A stretch of 64,000 nt of DNA from Kocuria sp. (GTDB taxonomy: Bacteria; Actinomycetota; Actinomycetes; Actinomycetales; Micrococcaceae). Both the position numbers and the translations under genes were made by a program. Below are positions 1 through 9,644 of this stretch, piece after piece. The stretch covers positions 1 to 64,000 of the forward strand of contig JAUNHG010000002.1 in assembly GCA_030524035.1 (NCBI GenBank), given 5' to 3'. Each line of letters starts with the position of its first letter. The first letter of the stretch is position 1. The notes below the pieces were generated by a model that saw only the letters and a program-made list of their open reading frames with translations, did not search any database and was not told the origin of the DNA.

Positions 1-56
1 TAGTACTCCGCCCTCTCACGGCGGCAACACCGGTTCGAATCCGGTTGGGGTCACCA
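1..56 (+). tRNA. tRNA-Glu (CTC), 3' part
   Basis: The window opens inside a tRNA. The anticodon arm reads CCGCCCTCTCACGG with anticodon CTC (glutamate). The T arm holds GGTTCGAATCC, and the acceptor strand ends with an encoded CCA at 54-56. The 5' part (acceptor 5' strand and D arm) lies outside the window. Confidence 0.9.
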
Positions 57-64
57 CCGCTACA

Positions 65-96
65 TGGCATCACACGTTAATTTCTGTGTGATGCCA
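65..96 (+). terminator. Hairpin after tRNA-Glu
   Basis: TGGCATCACAC pairs perfectly with GTGTGATGCCA around a 10-nt AT-rich loop, nine bases after the tRNA CCA. There is only TTAT afterwards, so it may be a processing or weak termination hairpin. Confidence 0.6.
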
Positions 97-176
97 TTAT
101 GCTGATATTCCACTTCTCTGGAACAGGCATGTGACCACACGGTATTCATGCACCGGTATGCGCACCTCAATACGGC

Positions 177-2135
177 ATGATGAAACCCGTGAGCATACGT
201 GACGATCAGCCTGAACCGCAGAATAATTTTGAATCTGTGGGCTCGGCACAGCCAGCCCAAGACTCGGAGACATCCGCGAACGTGCCTTGGGATCAGCCTG
301 AGCGGGAGGCCGAGGACGCCCCTCCTATGACCTCCGGTTTTCCTGAACGCAAGAAGCAGGACACAGAAACCTTGCTGCCGTCCTACGGGGGCGCTGAAGC
401 TACGGTGCTGGCGGTTGAAGACCTCCGGGGTCTTCTGCGTGACACCACGCTTCCTTTAGAGACTCCGGGGGCTGAATCAGGGCGTGATCGTGTGCGCCGC
501 ACCTTGGCGCAGATTGATGATTATGTGTTGCCGCGCGTCAAATCCTTGGAAGCCCCGTTACTGGCTGTGGTGGGTGGCTCCACCGGAGCGGGTAAATCCA
601 CGTTAGTTAATGCACTGGTCGGTAGACCGGTCACCCGTTCCGGGGCTGTGCGTCCTACAACGCGGCAGCCGATGCTGATCCACCACCCGTTGGATGGTAA
701 TGCTTTTGAGGGCACGCGAGTGTTGCCTCATTTGGCTCGGGTGCGTGGCCAGCTAGCTAGTGCGTCCCCGGCAGGAGACTCTGCGCAAAAAGCGGGTGCA
801 TCTTCTGAGCCCGGTGATCAGTCAGTACACAGCTTGGTGCTTCTGGCTGACCCTCAGATTCAGAAAGGCATCGCGTTGTTAGATGCCCCGGACATTGATT
901 CCATTTCGGAAGATAACCGCAAATTAGCCAATCAGTTGCTCGCCGCTGCTGATCTCTGGTTGTTTACCACCACAGCCAACCGGTACGCCGACGCAGCTGC
1001 GTGGGAGTTGCTTGTTGAAGCGGGCAAGCGAGACATCACGGTTGCGGTTGTCTTGGACCGCGTTCCGCAGGGTGTAGCGGATGAAATCGTTCCTGACCTC
1101 CGGCGCATGCTGACAGAACAGGGGCTGGGGGACGCGCCCATTTTTGTGATTCCGGAAGCGCCGCTCAACACAGCTGGCATGCTGCCGGCGGGATTGGTTG
1201 AAGGGCTGCGCCAGTGGTTGTCGGATTTGGCTGCAGACTCAGTAGCACGAGCGGAAGTCGCGCGTCGTACTGTGGGCGGGGCATTGCGCCAGGTGGCTGG
1301 CAACGGCCAGGACGTAGCTGATGATCTTGCAGCTCAAGCAGCTGTACATAACCAGTTACGCACCGATGTGGTGGAAACGCACGAACGTGCCCTCCAGGAA
1401 ATTATTGCCTCCACGAAAGACGGATCGTTGCTGCGTGACGAAGTCCTGACCAGGTGGCAAGAGTTTGTGGGAACCGGCGAATTCTTCCGTTCCTTGGAAG
1501 CAAGAATTGGCCGATTGCGCGACCGAATCGGGGCGGCTTTGACGGGGAAACCCGCCCCGGAGGTTGAGGTGGAACAGGCTTTAGAAACCGGGTTGCAGGC
1601 CGTGATTGTGGAAGAACTGGCGAAAGCCGGGGAAAACACTCAACGGCGGTGGCGGTCCGAACGCGCAGGTAGGGCTCTGTTGGGTGATGACGACCTTGGC
1701 AAGCTGCCGCAGGACCTTCCTGACCGTTCGGCGGCAATGATTCGTGCTTGGCAAGGTGATGTGATGGAACTGATCCAACGTGAAGGCGCGGGTAGGCGCA
1801 CCCAAGCCCGTGTGTTGTCGATTGGTTTGAACGTGGTCACCGTGGCTTTGATGATCACGGTTTTTTCCATGTCGGCGGGGTTGACCGGGGCGGAAATCGG
1901 TATTGCTGGTGCCTCCGGTGTGCTGGGTACCAAATTATTGGAAGCGGTGTTTGGAGAGGACGGCGTGCGTCGATTGGCTGAAAAAGCCAGGAAAGACCTG
2001 GAAGTGAGGTTGCGGGAGCTGGTGCAGTCCTTACAGGAACCGTGGATGCAGCGGCTAGAGATCGTCAAAGATCCACAGGCGGGTTCCGTTCGGGATGCCG
2101 CCAACCGCGTGCTGAGCACGGGGGAGCAGCTGTGA
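177..2135 (+). CDS. Dynamin-like/YfjP-type GTPase, first of a pair
   Basis: P-loop GTPase of 652 residues. The Walker A motif GGSTGAGKST is near residue 131, a switch-like DAPDID near 236, and VVLDRVP stands where an NKxD-like motif is expected. A hydrophobic stretch around residues 546-577 suggests membrane association. The acidic N-terminal 100 residues look disordered. The next gene starts in a GTGA overlap with this stop codon, so the two are probably translationally coupled and act together. Such tandem GTPase pairs are known in actinobacteria, and their dynamin-like assignment rests on family resemblance; the substrate and process are not clear from sequence. ATG 177 or 180 may be the start: no convincing ribosome binding site is visible, and a later start (ATG near 327) is possible. 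Confidence 0.8.
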   Translation: MMKPVSIRDDQPEPQNNFESVGSAQPAQDSETSANVPWDQPEREAEDAPPMTSGFPERKKQDTETLLPSYGGAEATVLAVEDLRGLLRDTTLPLETPGAESGRDRVRRTLAQIDDYVLPRVKSLEAPLLAVVGGSTGAGKSTLVNALVGRPVTRSGAVRPTTRQPMLIHHPLDGNAFEGTRVLPHLARVRGQLASASPAGDSAQKAGASSEPGDQSVHSLVLLADPQIQKGIALLDAPDIDSISEDNRKLANQLLAAADLWLFTTTANRYADAAAWELLVEAGKRDITVAVVLDRVPQGVADEIVPDLRRMLTEQGLGDAPIFVIPEAPLNTAGMLPAGLVEGLRQWLSDLAADSVARAEVARRTVGGALRQVAGNGQDVADDLAAQAAVHNQLRTDVVETHERALQEIIASTKDGSLLRDEVLTRWQEFVGTGEFFRSLEARIGRLRDRIGAALTGKPAPEVEVEQALETGLQAVIVEELAKAGENTQRRWRSERAGRALLGDDDLGKLPQDLPDRSAAMIRAWQGDVMELIQREGAGRRTQARVLSIGLNVVTVALMITVFSMSAGLTGAEIGIAGASGVLGTKLLEAVFGEDGVRRLAEKARKDLEVRLRELVQSLQEPWMQRLEIVKDPQAGSVRDAANRVLSTGEQL

Positions 2136-3811
2136 TCAGATTAGGCCGCAAAAAGACGCAAAATTTCAACCTTGATCAACGCCTTACGAGCTTGCAAGAC
2201 GTCGTGGACTATGGGCGGGGTCGGCTAGACGATGCCGCCATACATCACGCAGATTCAGTCCTTGAGAGGGCGGTCACCAGGAGGTCTCTGTCTGCCGATC
2301 ACACGGTGGTTGGTTTTTTTGGGGCCACTGGGTCTGGTAAGTCCTCGTTATTGAACGCCGTGCTGGGTAGTTCCGTGGCGCGGTCAGCGGTGCAGAGGCC
2401 AACGACAACCGCGCCGCTGGCTGCGTTGACTTCCCCGGAAGGTACCGAGCCCTTGTTGGATTGGTTAGGGGTGGAGTCCCGCCATGTGGTGGGCGCGGAC
2501 GACAACCTCTCGGGGTGGGTGCCTCCGGCTGGCCCATGGAGTGATATTCCCGAGGGCCTAGTGCTCCTTGATCTGCCAGACGTGGATTCTGTGGCGCGAG
2601 AGCATCGGGATATTGCCCACCGGTTGGTGGGCATGGTGGATGTGGTGGTGTGGGTGGTGGACCCGCAAAAATACGCAGATGCAGTGCTGCACGACGAATT
2701 CATCGCTCCGCTCTCGCGGCACGCGGCAGTCACCCTAGTGGTGCTCAATCAAGCGGATCGTCTGCCAGATGACCAGATTCGCACGGTACTGAGCTCATTA
2801 TCTGACGTCTTGCGTCAGGACGGTTTGGATGTTTCTGGTCGTTCAGCGCCCGTTGCGGCTTCAGCCACTACGGGCATGGGTATCGGTGCAGTACGAGCAC
2901 GGATCAAAGATGTTGTTGACAGTAAAGAGGCAGCTGCCGCCAGGTTATCGGCAGACCTGGAAGATGCCGTCGAAACCCTTCAGGCTTCTCACGGGATGGG
3001 ACAGCCTGCCGGCGTGACACCTTTTGCGCGTGAAGAGCTCACGGAAGGTTTGGTCCAGGCAGCTAACGCTGACGGTATTGCTCGTGCGGCCGGGCGTTCT
3101 TACGTTCTGCATGCTGGTAAACGAACTGGCTGGTTGCCTGTGCGGTGGGTGAGTAACTTTCGGAAAGATCCTCTACGGAGGTTGCATCTACAGGACTTGG
3201 ATGATGACTCCAAAGATCCTTCACTGCACCGTTCCTCGTTGCCGCCCATGTCAGCAGCGCAGCGTGCTTCTGCGGACACCGCAGTACGTCGGTTTGCAGA
3301 CGAAGTGTCGGAAGGGGCAACCGCCGTGTGGGAACGTTCTATTCGTGACGCAGCGCGCTCGCGAGATGAACAGTTACCCGATGCTCTGGACCAGGCCCTG
3401 GCGCACACAGACCTGCGTCGTGGCTCCCGTTCTTGGTGGTGGGCGCCGTTGGATGTGATTCAGTGGTTGGCATTGCTCACTGCCGTGGCGGGATTATTGT
3501 GGCTGACCGCGTTATTTGCCCTGCAGTACTTACAGATTGTGCTCCCAGATCCACCAGTGGTGGAGGGGACCAGTATTCCTGTGCCCACGCTCTTGGTGGT
3601 CACGGGGTTAGTTGTGGGGTTGGTGTTGGGGCTGTTGAGTGCCATTTTTGCCCGGTGGGGCGGTAGGTGGCGGGCTCGTCAGGTGTTCAAGCGCTTGCGG
3701 GAGCAGATTGCTATGGCCGCCTATGACAACGTGGTTCTTCCCGTGGAAGAAGAGCTCAGTATCCACGACCGAGTGGGGCAGGGGTTGGACCAGGCTGCTT
3801 CGGTACCGTAA
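2132..3811 (+). CDS. Dynamin-like/YfjP-type GTPase, second of a pair
   Basis: 559-residue GTPase beginning at GTG 2132, which overlaps the previous stop as GTGA and is preceded by GGGGGAG. Walker A GATGSGKSS is near residue 63, DLPDVDS near 146, and VLNQADRLP matches the NKxD guanine-specificity motif. Two transmembrane segments lie near residues 440-466 and 487-508, followed by a basic cytoplasmic tail. It is likely a membrane-anchored partner of the upstream GTPase, possibly as a heteromeric membrane-remodelling machine (inference). It abuts the convergent IclR gene with no gap, so transcription must end inside coding DNA. Confidence 0.82.
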   Translation: MIRLGRKKTQNFNLDQRLTSLQDVVDYGRGRLDDAAIHHADSVLERAVTRRSLSADHTVVGFFGATGSGKSSLLNAVLGSSVARSAVQRPTTTAPLAALTSPEGTEPLLDWLGVESRHVVGADDNLSGWVPPAGPWSDIPEGLVLLDLPDVDSVAREHRDIAHRLVGMVDVVVWVVDPQKYADAVLHDEFIAPLSRHAAVTLVVLNQADRLPDDQIRTVLSSLSDVLRQDGLDVSGRSAPVAASATTGMGIGAVRARIKDVVDSKEAAAARLSADLEDAVETLQASHGMGQPAGVTPFAREELTEGLVQAANADGIARAAGRSYVLHAGKRTGWLPVRWVSNFRKDPLRRLHLQDLDDDSKDPSLHRSSLPPMSAAQRASADTAVRRFADEVSEGATAVWERSIRDAARSRDEQLPDALDQALAHTDLRRGSRSWWWAPLDVIQWLALLTAVAGLLWLTALFALQYLQIVLPDPPVVEGTSIPVPTLLVVTGLVVGLVLGLLSAIFARWGGRWRARQVFKRLREQIAMAAYDNVVLPVEEELSIHDRVGQGLDQAASVP

Positions 3812-4588
3812 TCACACATTCGGGCGAATGGCCTGTGTGAGTTGGCGGGCTGCGGATACGACGGTTTCGGCATGTTGTCTGCCGGGCTGGCGAGTGAGAC
3901 GTTCGATAGGCCCGGAAATGGATACCGCAGCAATAACCCGACCGCCGGGACCACGGACGGGGGCAGACACTGATGCGATTCCTGATTCACGTTCGCCGAT
4001 GGACTGCGCCCAGCCACGGCGGCGCACACCGGCCAGCATGGTGGCCGTGAATCGTGCTGCGTGCAGGCCTTCCACCAGGCGATCATGGTCTTCCCACGCC
4101 ACCAACACTTGAGCGGCTGAGCCAGCTTTCATGGAGAACTGTGTGCCCACCGGAATAGTGTCCCGTAGCCCGATGGGCCGTTCCGACGATGCTACGCATA
4201 CGCGCCATTCACCCTGTCTACGGAAAATCTGGGCAGATTCTCCCGTGGCGTCACGCAGCTGGACCAGAATCGGTCCGGCTGCTGCGGTTAAGCGGTCTTC
4301 GCCAGCGGCCGAGGCCAGTTCCACGAGACGGGAACCCAGCACGAAACGTCCTTGCATGTCCCGTCCGAGGAGCCGGTGATGTGCCAAAGCGGAGGCAAGG
4401 CGATGCACGGTGGGCCGGGATATACCGGTGGCAGAGACTAATTGGGATAACGATGCGGGCCCAGCTTCGAGCACGTCCAAAATCACGGATGCTTTATCGA
4501 TGACTCCTACCCCACTAGGAGAGGTAAGGGATTCGGGGTCGTGTTCCGTGTGGTGTGGCCGCATTGTTGTATGACCCATAATGTCCAT
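3812..4588 (-). CDS. IclR-family regulator, probable leucine/tryptophan biosynthesis regulator (LtbR/NdgR type)
   Basis: About 258 residues. An N-terminal winged helix-turn-helix spans about residues 28-75 (VIDKASVILDVL, then LSQLVSATGISRPTVHRLASAL). It is followed by the IclR effector domain, with ESAQIFRRQGEWRVCVASSE and the conserved SIGERESGIASVSAPV segment. It is divergent from leuCD with about 110 bp between, the arrangement of LtbR (Corynebacterium) and NdgR (Streptomyces), which repress leuCD. That function is inferred from context. The start could be ATG 4588 or 4579. No separate terminator is visible, because the gene abuts the GTPase gene tail to tail. Confidence 0.85.
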   Translation of the reverse strand: MDIMGHTTMRPHHTEHDPESLTSPSGVGVIDKASVILDVLEAGPASLSQLVSATGISRPTVHRLASALAHHRLLGRDMQGRFVLGSRLVELASAAGEDRLTAAAGPILVQLRDATGESAQIFRRQGEWRVCVASSERPIGLRDTIPVGTQFSMKAGSAAQVLVAWEDHDRLVEGLHAARFTATMLAGVRRRGWAQSIGERESGIASVSAPVRGPGGRVIAAVSISGPIERLTRQPGRQHAETVVSAARQLTQAIRPNV

Positions 4589-4590
4589 GT

Positions 4591-4610
4591 GTTGATACTA
4601 CTGTCTCAAC
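4591..4610. promoter_or_regulatory. Candidate operator between iclR and leuC
   Basis: GTTGA and TCAAC form an imperfect palindrome around TACTACTGTC in the divergent intergenic space. Its position would let the IclR-type protein control both its own gene and leuCD. This is sequence symmetry only; no experimental site is known to me for this strain. Confidence 0.4.
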
Positions 4611-4697
4611 ATTCGAGAAGACAGTGAAGGTGGTGGCGTGCTGTCCACAAAGTACCGATCCTTGAAGAAGCACTCTTTGATCCCCTGAAGGACAGAC

Positions 4698-6152
4698 ATG
4701 TCGATCATTTCAAGCCCCACCGCTGATGCGGAGGACTCTATTGTCACGCCAAAAACTTTGGCGCAGAAAGTATGGGACGCCCACGTGGTGCGTCAGGGCC
4801 AAGCAGGCCAGCCTGACCTGCTCTATATTGACCTTCATCTGATCCACGAAGTGACTTCACCTCAGGCTTTTGAGGGACTGCGATTAGCTGGCCGCCAGCT
4901 GCGCCGGGTGGATCTGACTTTGGGTACCGAAGATCACAACACGCCTACCCAGGACATCTTTGCGCGTATTGCGGACCAGACATCGCGTCAGCAGATCGAA
5001 ACTTTGCGCTCTAACGCTGATCAATTTGGGGTGCGGCTGCATTCCTTGGGGGATGACGAACAAGGGATTGTGCATGTGGTGGGTCCACAGCTGGGTGTGA
5101 CGATGCCGGGAATGACCGTGGTGTGCGGTGACTCCCACACATCTACTCACGGAGCTTTTGGCGCACTGGCCTTTGGGATTGGTACGTCCGAAGTGGAACA
5201 CGTGATGGCCACTCAAACTCTACCGTTGGCTCCGTTGAAGACCATGTCCATTCGTGTGGATGGGCACCTGAAACCTGGGGTGTCGTCGAAAGACATCATC
5301 TTGGCGGTGATCGCCAAGATTGGTACGGGTGGAGGGCAAGGCTATGTCCTGGAATACCGGGGTTCTGCGATTGAAGCGTTATCCATGGAAGCGCGGATGA
5401 CCATTTGCAATATGTCCATTGAAGCCGGAGCTCGCGCCGGAATGATCGCACCAGATCAAACCACGTTTGATTATGTTCAGGGACGTCCGCATGCACCCCG
5501 GGGTCAAGACTGGGAGGAGGCGGTGGAATATTGGAGTTCCTTGCGGACCGACCCCGGTGCCACCTACGACGCTGAAGTGGTCATTGACGCTGACACCCTG
5601 GAGCCGTTTGTCACGTGGGGAACCAACCCAGGGCAGGGGGTGTCGTTGTCTGGCGCTGTGCCAGCCCCTGAAGATTTCGACGACCACACTGACCAGGCAG
5701 CAGCGCGGCGGGCTTTGGAGTATATGGATCTGACTCCCGGAACACCCATGAAAGATATTCCGGTGGATGTGGTGTTTTTAGGCTCCTGCACGAATTCCAG
5801 GATTGAAGACTTGCGTGCGGCAGCAGAGGTGTTAAAGGGTCGCACCAAAGCTGAGAACGTGACCATGCTGGTGGTTCCAGGTTCACAAAAAGTCCGTCTT
5901 CAAGCAGAAGAAGAGGGATTGGATAGGATTTTTAAGAATTTTGGTGCGGATTGGCGCTTTGCTGGGTGCTCTATGTGTTTAGGCATGAATCCAGATCAGC
6001 TATCCCCGGGTCAGCGGTGTGCATCAACCTCGAATCGGAATTTTGAGGGACGTCAGGGGAAAGGTGGCCGCACCCATTTGGTATCACCGGTCGTGGCTGC
6101 GGCCACAGCGGTGCGCGGCACCCTGTGCGCGCCGTCGGACCTAGACCTTTAA
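4698..6152 (+). CDS. leuC: 3-isopropylmalate dehydratase large subunit
   Basis: Full-length 484-residue LeuC, the catalytic subunit that isomerises 2-isopropylmalate to 3-isopropylmalate in leucine synthesis, with LeuD. [4Fe-4S] cluster cysteines are visible in FLGSCTNSR (near residue 361) and [11 protein letters not shown] (near 423-427). The aconitase-family signature [20 protein letters not shown] is near residue 140. The start ATG 4698 is preceded by GAAGGA. leuD follows after 43 bp, so they form one operon. The divergent IclR-type gene is the likely regulator. Confidence 0.98.
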   Translation: MSIISSPTADAEDSIVTPKTLAQKVWDAHVVRQGQAGQPDLLYIDLHLIHEVTSPQAFEGLRLAGRQLRRVDLTLGTEDHNTPTQDIFARIADQTSRQQIETLRSNADQFGVRLHSLGDDEQGIVHVVGPQLGVTMPGMTVVCGDSHTSTHGAFGALAFGIGTSEVEHVMATQTLPLAPLKTMSIRVDGHLKPGVSSKDIILAVIAKIGTGGGQGYVLEYRGSAIEALSMEARMTICNMSIEAGARAGMIAPDQTTFDYVQGRPHAPRGQDWEEAVEYWSSLRTDPGATYDAEVVIDADTLEPFVTWGTNPGQGVSLSGAVPAPEDFDDHTDQAAARRALEYMDLTPGTPMKDIPVDVVFLGSCTNSRIEDLRAAAEVLKGRTKAENVTMLVVPGSQKVRLQAEEEGLDRIFKNFGADWRFAGCSMCLGMNPDQLSPGQRCASTSNRNFEGRQGKGGRTHLVSPVVAAATAVRGTLCAPSDLDL

Positions 6153-6195
6153 CTATCCGACCCCTTTGCGCTGTAGCACATCTATAGGAGTCATC

Positions 6196-6795
6196 ATGGA
6201 AAAATTCAACACTCACACCGGGATTGCGGCGCCTTTGCGTGAATCCAATGTCGATACTGATCAAATTATCCCGGCTGTCTATCTTAAGCGCATTACAAAA
6301 ACAGGCTTTGATGATGCCTTATTTGCTTCCTGGCGCAAAGATCAGGATTTTGTACTTAACCAAGAACCATACCGTCAAGCTTCCGTTCTAGTCGCCGGAC
6401 CCGACTTTGGAACAGGTTCCTCCAGGGAGCACGCTGTCTGGGCTTTGCGTGACTACGGGTTCAAAGTGGTGATTTCATCCAGATTCGCGGATATTTTCCG
6501 TGGAAACTCAGGTAAGCAGGGCTTGTTGGCGGCTCAGGTTGATCAGTCCGATGTTGAGTTGATCTGGAAGCGCCTTGAGGAAGAGCCTGGCATTGACGTC
6601 ACGGTGGATCTCCGGAGCAAAACTGTGAGTGTGGGCTCATTGACCGTGGCATTTCAGATCGACGATTACACCCGGTGGCGTCTGATGGAAGGACTTGACG
6701 ACATCAGCCTGACTCTGCAACACGAAAGTGATATTGCCGCTTACGAGGCCGGACGTCCTTCCTGGCTGCCCACCACTTTGCCTCCGCGGACGTAA
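6196..6795 (+). CDS. leuD: 3-isopropylmalate dehydratase small subunit
   Basis: 199-residue LeuD. It carries the [13 protein letters not shown] motif near residue 20 and [17 protein letters not shown] near residue 67, which form the swivel domain that completes the LeuC active site. ATG 6196 follows AGGAG at a good distance, preferred over an in-frame ATG 30 bases earlier. It is co-transcribed with leuC. Confidence 0.98.
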   Translation: MEKFNTHTGIAAPLRESNVDTDQIIPAVYLKRITKTGFDDALFASWRKDQDFVLNQEPYRQASVLVAGPDFGTGSSREHAVWALRDYGFKVVISSRFADIFRGNSGKQGLLAAQVDQSDVELIWKRLEEEPGIDVTVDLRSKTVSVGSLTVAFQIDDYTRWRLMEGLDDISLTLQHESDIAAYEAGRPSWLPTTLPPRT

Positions 6796-6941
6796 TTGGT
6801 GGGTTGAAACCTCCCACGGAAGTGTTTGGTTCTGACCCCAGTTATGCGCACGCGAGCTACGCGCGCGGCGTCATCAAACGGTCGCGAATGCCCATAAGAT
6901 AACTCAGTGCTGATTCAAGGGCATGGAAATTTTTCGGCACT

Positions 6942-6961
6942 GCCCCACCGGTTGGTGGGGC
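6942..6961 (+). promoter_or_regulatory. Stem-loop upstream of murA
   Basis: GCCCCACC-GGTT-GGTGGGGC is a perfect 8-bp hairpin ending 22 bases before the murA start, next to its ribosome binding site GGGGAG. There is no T-run, so it is more likely a leader structure than a terminator. A weaker hairpin (GTGGG/CCCAC) just after leuD may end the leu operon. Confidence 0.4.
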
Positions 6962-6983
6962 ATCGACAACAGATGGGGAGACC

Positions 6984-8303
6984 ATGACCAGCGCACTGCA
7001 GATCACGGGCGGCGTCGCTTTGGAAGGCACTATTGAGGTGCGGGGAGCAAAGAATTTTGTTCCTAAAGCCATGGTGGCGGCCTTGCTGGGCTCCACGCCT
7101 TCCGTGCTGCAGAACGTCCCGGAGATTAAAGACGTTCAGGTGGTCACAGATTTGGTGTCTTTGCACGGGGTGGATGTGGCTCACAATGGTCAGGGTGTGT
7201 TGACTTTAGATCCTTCCAACGTGACGACCGCTCAACATGCAGATATTGACGCTCATGCCGGGGATTCTAGGATCCCCATTTTGTTGTGTGGACCCCTGCT
7301 GCACACCCTGGGGGAGGCATTCATCCCTGACCTGGGCGGCTGTAAGATTGGTGATCGCCCGATCAACTACCACCTGGATGTTCTGCGCAACTTTGGTGCC
7401 AAGGTGGAGAAGTTGGAATCTGGCATCAAGATGTCAGCACCCAACGGGTTGCATGGTGCCAAGGTGGAGCTGCCCTATCCTTCTGTAGGGGCTACTGAGC
7501 AGGTGTTGTTATCGGCCACCCGTGCCCGCGGTCGTACTGAGCTGCGCGGAGCCGCCACGGAACCAGAGATCATGAACCTGATCGCTGTGCTTCAGAAAAT
7601 GGGCGCAATTATCACTGTTCAAACTGACCGAGTGATTCATATCGAAGGTGTGGAGGAACTCAAGGGCTATAACCACCGGGCGATGTGCGACCGTATTGAG
7701 GCGGCGTCGTGGGGTTCGGCTGCATTGGTCACAGGCGGCTCAATCTTTGTGGAAGGTGCCACACAGGCTGACATGATGACATTTTTAAATGTCTTCCGTA
7801 AGACCGGCGGCGTCTTGGATATCCGCGATAACGGTATTCAGTTCAGTCACCCCGGTGGAGCTTTGAATCCATTGGTGGTGGAAACTGATGTTCACCCGGG
7901 GTTCATGACGGACTGGCAACAGCCTTTGGTGGTGGCGTTGACGCAGGCTGATGGTGTGTCGATCGTTCATGAGACCGTGTATGAAAACCGTTTTGGTTTC
8001 ACCCATGCGCTCAACGGTATGGGGGCGAATATTCAGTTGCATCGTGACTGTCTCGGATCAACGCCTTGTCGGTTTGGGCAATCAAATTTTGTGCACTCTG
8101 CGGTGATTTCCGGGCGAACTCCCTTGAAAGCTCAGGATATTCATGTGCCGGATCTGCGTGGTGGGTTCTCGCATTTAATTGCAGCCCTGGGTGCAGAAGG
8201 CCGATCCAAGGTTACCGGTGTGGAACTGATCCAGCGTGGGTACGAACGTTTCACCACAAAGCTGGAAGCTTTGGGCGCGAATTTTGATGTCGTAGAGGCT
8301 TGA
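6984..8303 (+). CDS. murA: UDP-N-acetylglucosamine 1-carboxyvinyltransferase
   Basis: 439-residue EPSP-synthase-fold enzyme that transfers enolpyruvate from PEP to UDP-GlcNAc, the first committed step of peptidoglycan synthesis. RGAKN near residue 20 holds the conserved Lys-Asn pair. The catalytic loop reads LGGCKIGDRP with the PEP-binding cysteine near residue 119. That cysteine is the known fosfomycin target, so the enzyme should be of the fosfomycin-sensitive type. The start ATG has GGGGAGACC upstream. gpsA and ddl follow, making a cell-envelope cluster. Confidence 0.95.
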   Translation: MTSALQITGGVALEGTIEVRGAKNFVPKAMVAALLGSTPSVLQNVPEIKDVQVVTDLVSLHGVDVAHNGQGVLTLDPSNVTTAQHADIDAHAGDSRIPILLCGPLLHTLGEAFIPDLGGCKIGDRPINYHLDVLRNFGAKVEKLESGIKMSAPNGLHGAKVELPYPSVGATEQVLLSATRARGRTELRGAATEPEIMNLIAVLQKMGAIITVQTDRVIHIEGVEELKGYNHRAMCDRIEAASWGSAALVTGGSIFVEGATQADMMTFLNVFRKTGGVLDIRDNGIQFSHPGGALNPLVVETDVHPGFMTDWQQPLVVALTQADGVSIVHETVYENRFGFTHALNGMGANIQLHRDCLGSTPCRFGQSNFVHSAVISGRTPLKAQDIHVPDLRGGFSHLIAALGAEGRSKVTGVELIQRGYERFTTKLEALGANFDVVEA

Positions 8304-8510
8304 GAGCACAGGTCCGTGTGGTATCGAGATGTTGACGGCTGCACAACAACACGTAGCATCTGGCAGACCAGTGTTTTTATCCAGAGGGTGCTTTGACCAG
8401 AGATCCTCAGCGGACGCGGTTTTTTCGACCGTGGCCGCGTCAGACAGCGCAGGTTATGTTTGGCCTGCTGTGGATCTTTCCTGCTGGGATCAACGACGAT
8501 TGGAGTGCCG

Positions 8511-9644
8511 GTGACCCCCAGTGATACCCGCAGATTCAGGAAAGCTGCGGTTCTTGGCGCAGGCTCGTGGGGCACCACATTCGCCAAAGTCTTGGTGGAT
8601 GCGAACGGTGGTCGACGCCGTCCCGCCTCTCCCAGCGCGACGCAGACTGCTGATGATGAGACGGGGCTGGGTGAAATCTGGCTGTGGGGCCGGGACGCAC
8701 AGGCTATGGCGGACATAGAGCGTACGCGCACTAATCAGCGGTATCTGCCGCAACTGCGTCTTCCGGATGCTTTGCGCATCACGGATGACGCGGCAACAGC
8801 GCTGAAAGACGCCGATTTGGTGGTTTTGGCCATCCCCGCGCAGGTTTTGCGCGCTCAGTTATCCGCCGTGGCTGAACATCTGGAGCCCACAGCGGTGTTG
8901 GTATCCCTGGCTAAAGGATTGGAACAGGGAACCGGGCTGCGGATGACACAAGTGGTGGCACAGGTTTTGGGGGAGGCTTACCCGCAGAAACGTGGTGGGC
9001 ATGATGAACACGGTTGGGCAGAGCAGATATGTGTGCTTTCCGGTCCTAACTTGGCCGGTGAAATTGCTGATGAGCAACCCACCGCGTCGGTAGTTGCCGC
9101 CACGAACCCTGACCTTGCGGCGGCCGTGGCAAGGGTTTGCGCGGCTGGGTATTTTCGTCCTTATACGAACACGGATGTGGTGGGCACGGAGATTGCTGGG
9201 CTCACCAAGAACGTCATTGCTGTAGGGGTGGGGGTTTGTGAAGGACGCCGGTATGGGGATAATTCCAAGGCCTCGATTATCACGCGCGGGTTAGCCGAAT
9301 CTACACGCTTGGCTTTAGCTTTGGGTGGGCGTGCAGAGACGATGTCTGGACTGGCTGGGATTGGAGACTTGGTGGCGACATGTTCTTCGTCGTTGTCACG
9401 TAACCACACAGCTGGCCGTCTGCTGGGGGAAGGCAAAACCGTAGAACAGATCCGGCAGCACATGGCACAGACCGCAGAAGGGTTGAAGTCTGCCCCTGCT
9501 GTGCTGGCGCTGGCCGAAGCTCAAGGAGTGGATATGCCCATCACGCAAGCCGTGGTGGCTATTCTGGAAGGTCGAATTGCTGTGGAAAATCTGGCCCCGC
9601 TGTTGCTGGGCAGGCAACTGAAATCGGAAGGCACATTTGCATGA
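8511..9644 (+). CDS. gpsA: NAD(P)+-dependent glycerol-3-phosphate dehydrogenase
   Basis: 377-residue GpsA, which reduces dihydroxyacetone phosphate to sn-glycerol-3-phosphate for phospholipid synthesis. The Rossmann motif GAGSWGTTFAKVL is near residue 20, with AGLTKNVIAVGVG (catalytic lysine) and GDNSKASIITRGLAE downstream. GTG 8511 is taken as the start, because it places the glycine-rich loop at the usual distance and longer versions run into non-homologous sequence. It contains an insertion rich in Arg/Pro/Ser/Thr just after the nucleotide-binding loop. It overlaps ddl by ATGA. Confidence 0.93.
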   Translation: MTPSDTRRFRKAAVLGAGSWGTTFAKVLVDANGGRRRPASPSATQTADDETGLGEIWLWGRDAQAMADIERTRTNQRYLPQLRLPDALRITDDAATALKDADLVVLAIPAQVLRAQLSAVAEHLEPTAVLVSLAKGLEQGTGLRMTQVVAQVLGEAYPQKRGGHDEHGWAEQICVLSGPNLAGEIADEQPTASVVAATNPDLAAAVARVCAAGYFRPYTNTDVVGTEIAGLTKNVIAVGVGVCEGRRYGDNSKASIITRGLAESTRLALALGGRAETMSGLAGIGDLVATCSSSLSRNHTAGRLLGEGKTVEQIRQHMAQTAEGLKSAPAVLALAEAQGVDMPITQAVVAILEGRIAVENLAPLLLGRQLKSEGTFA

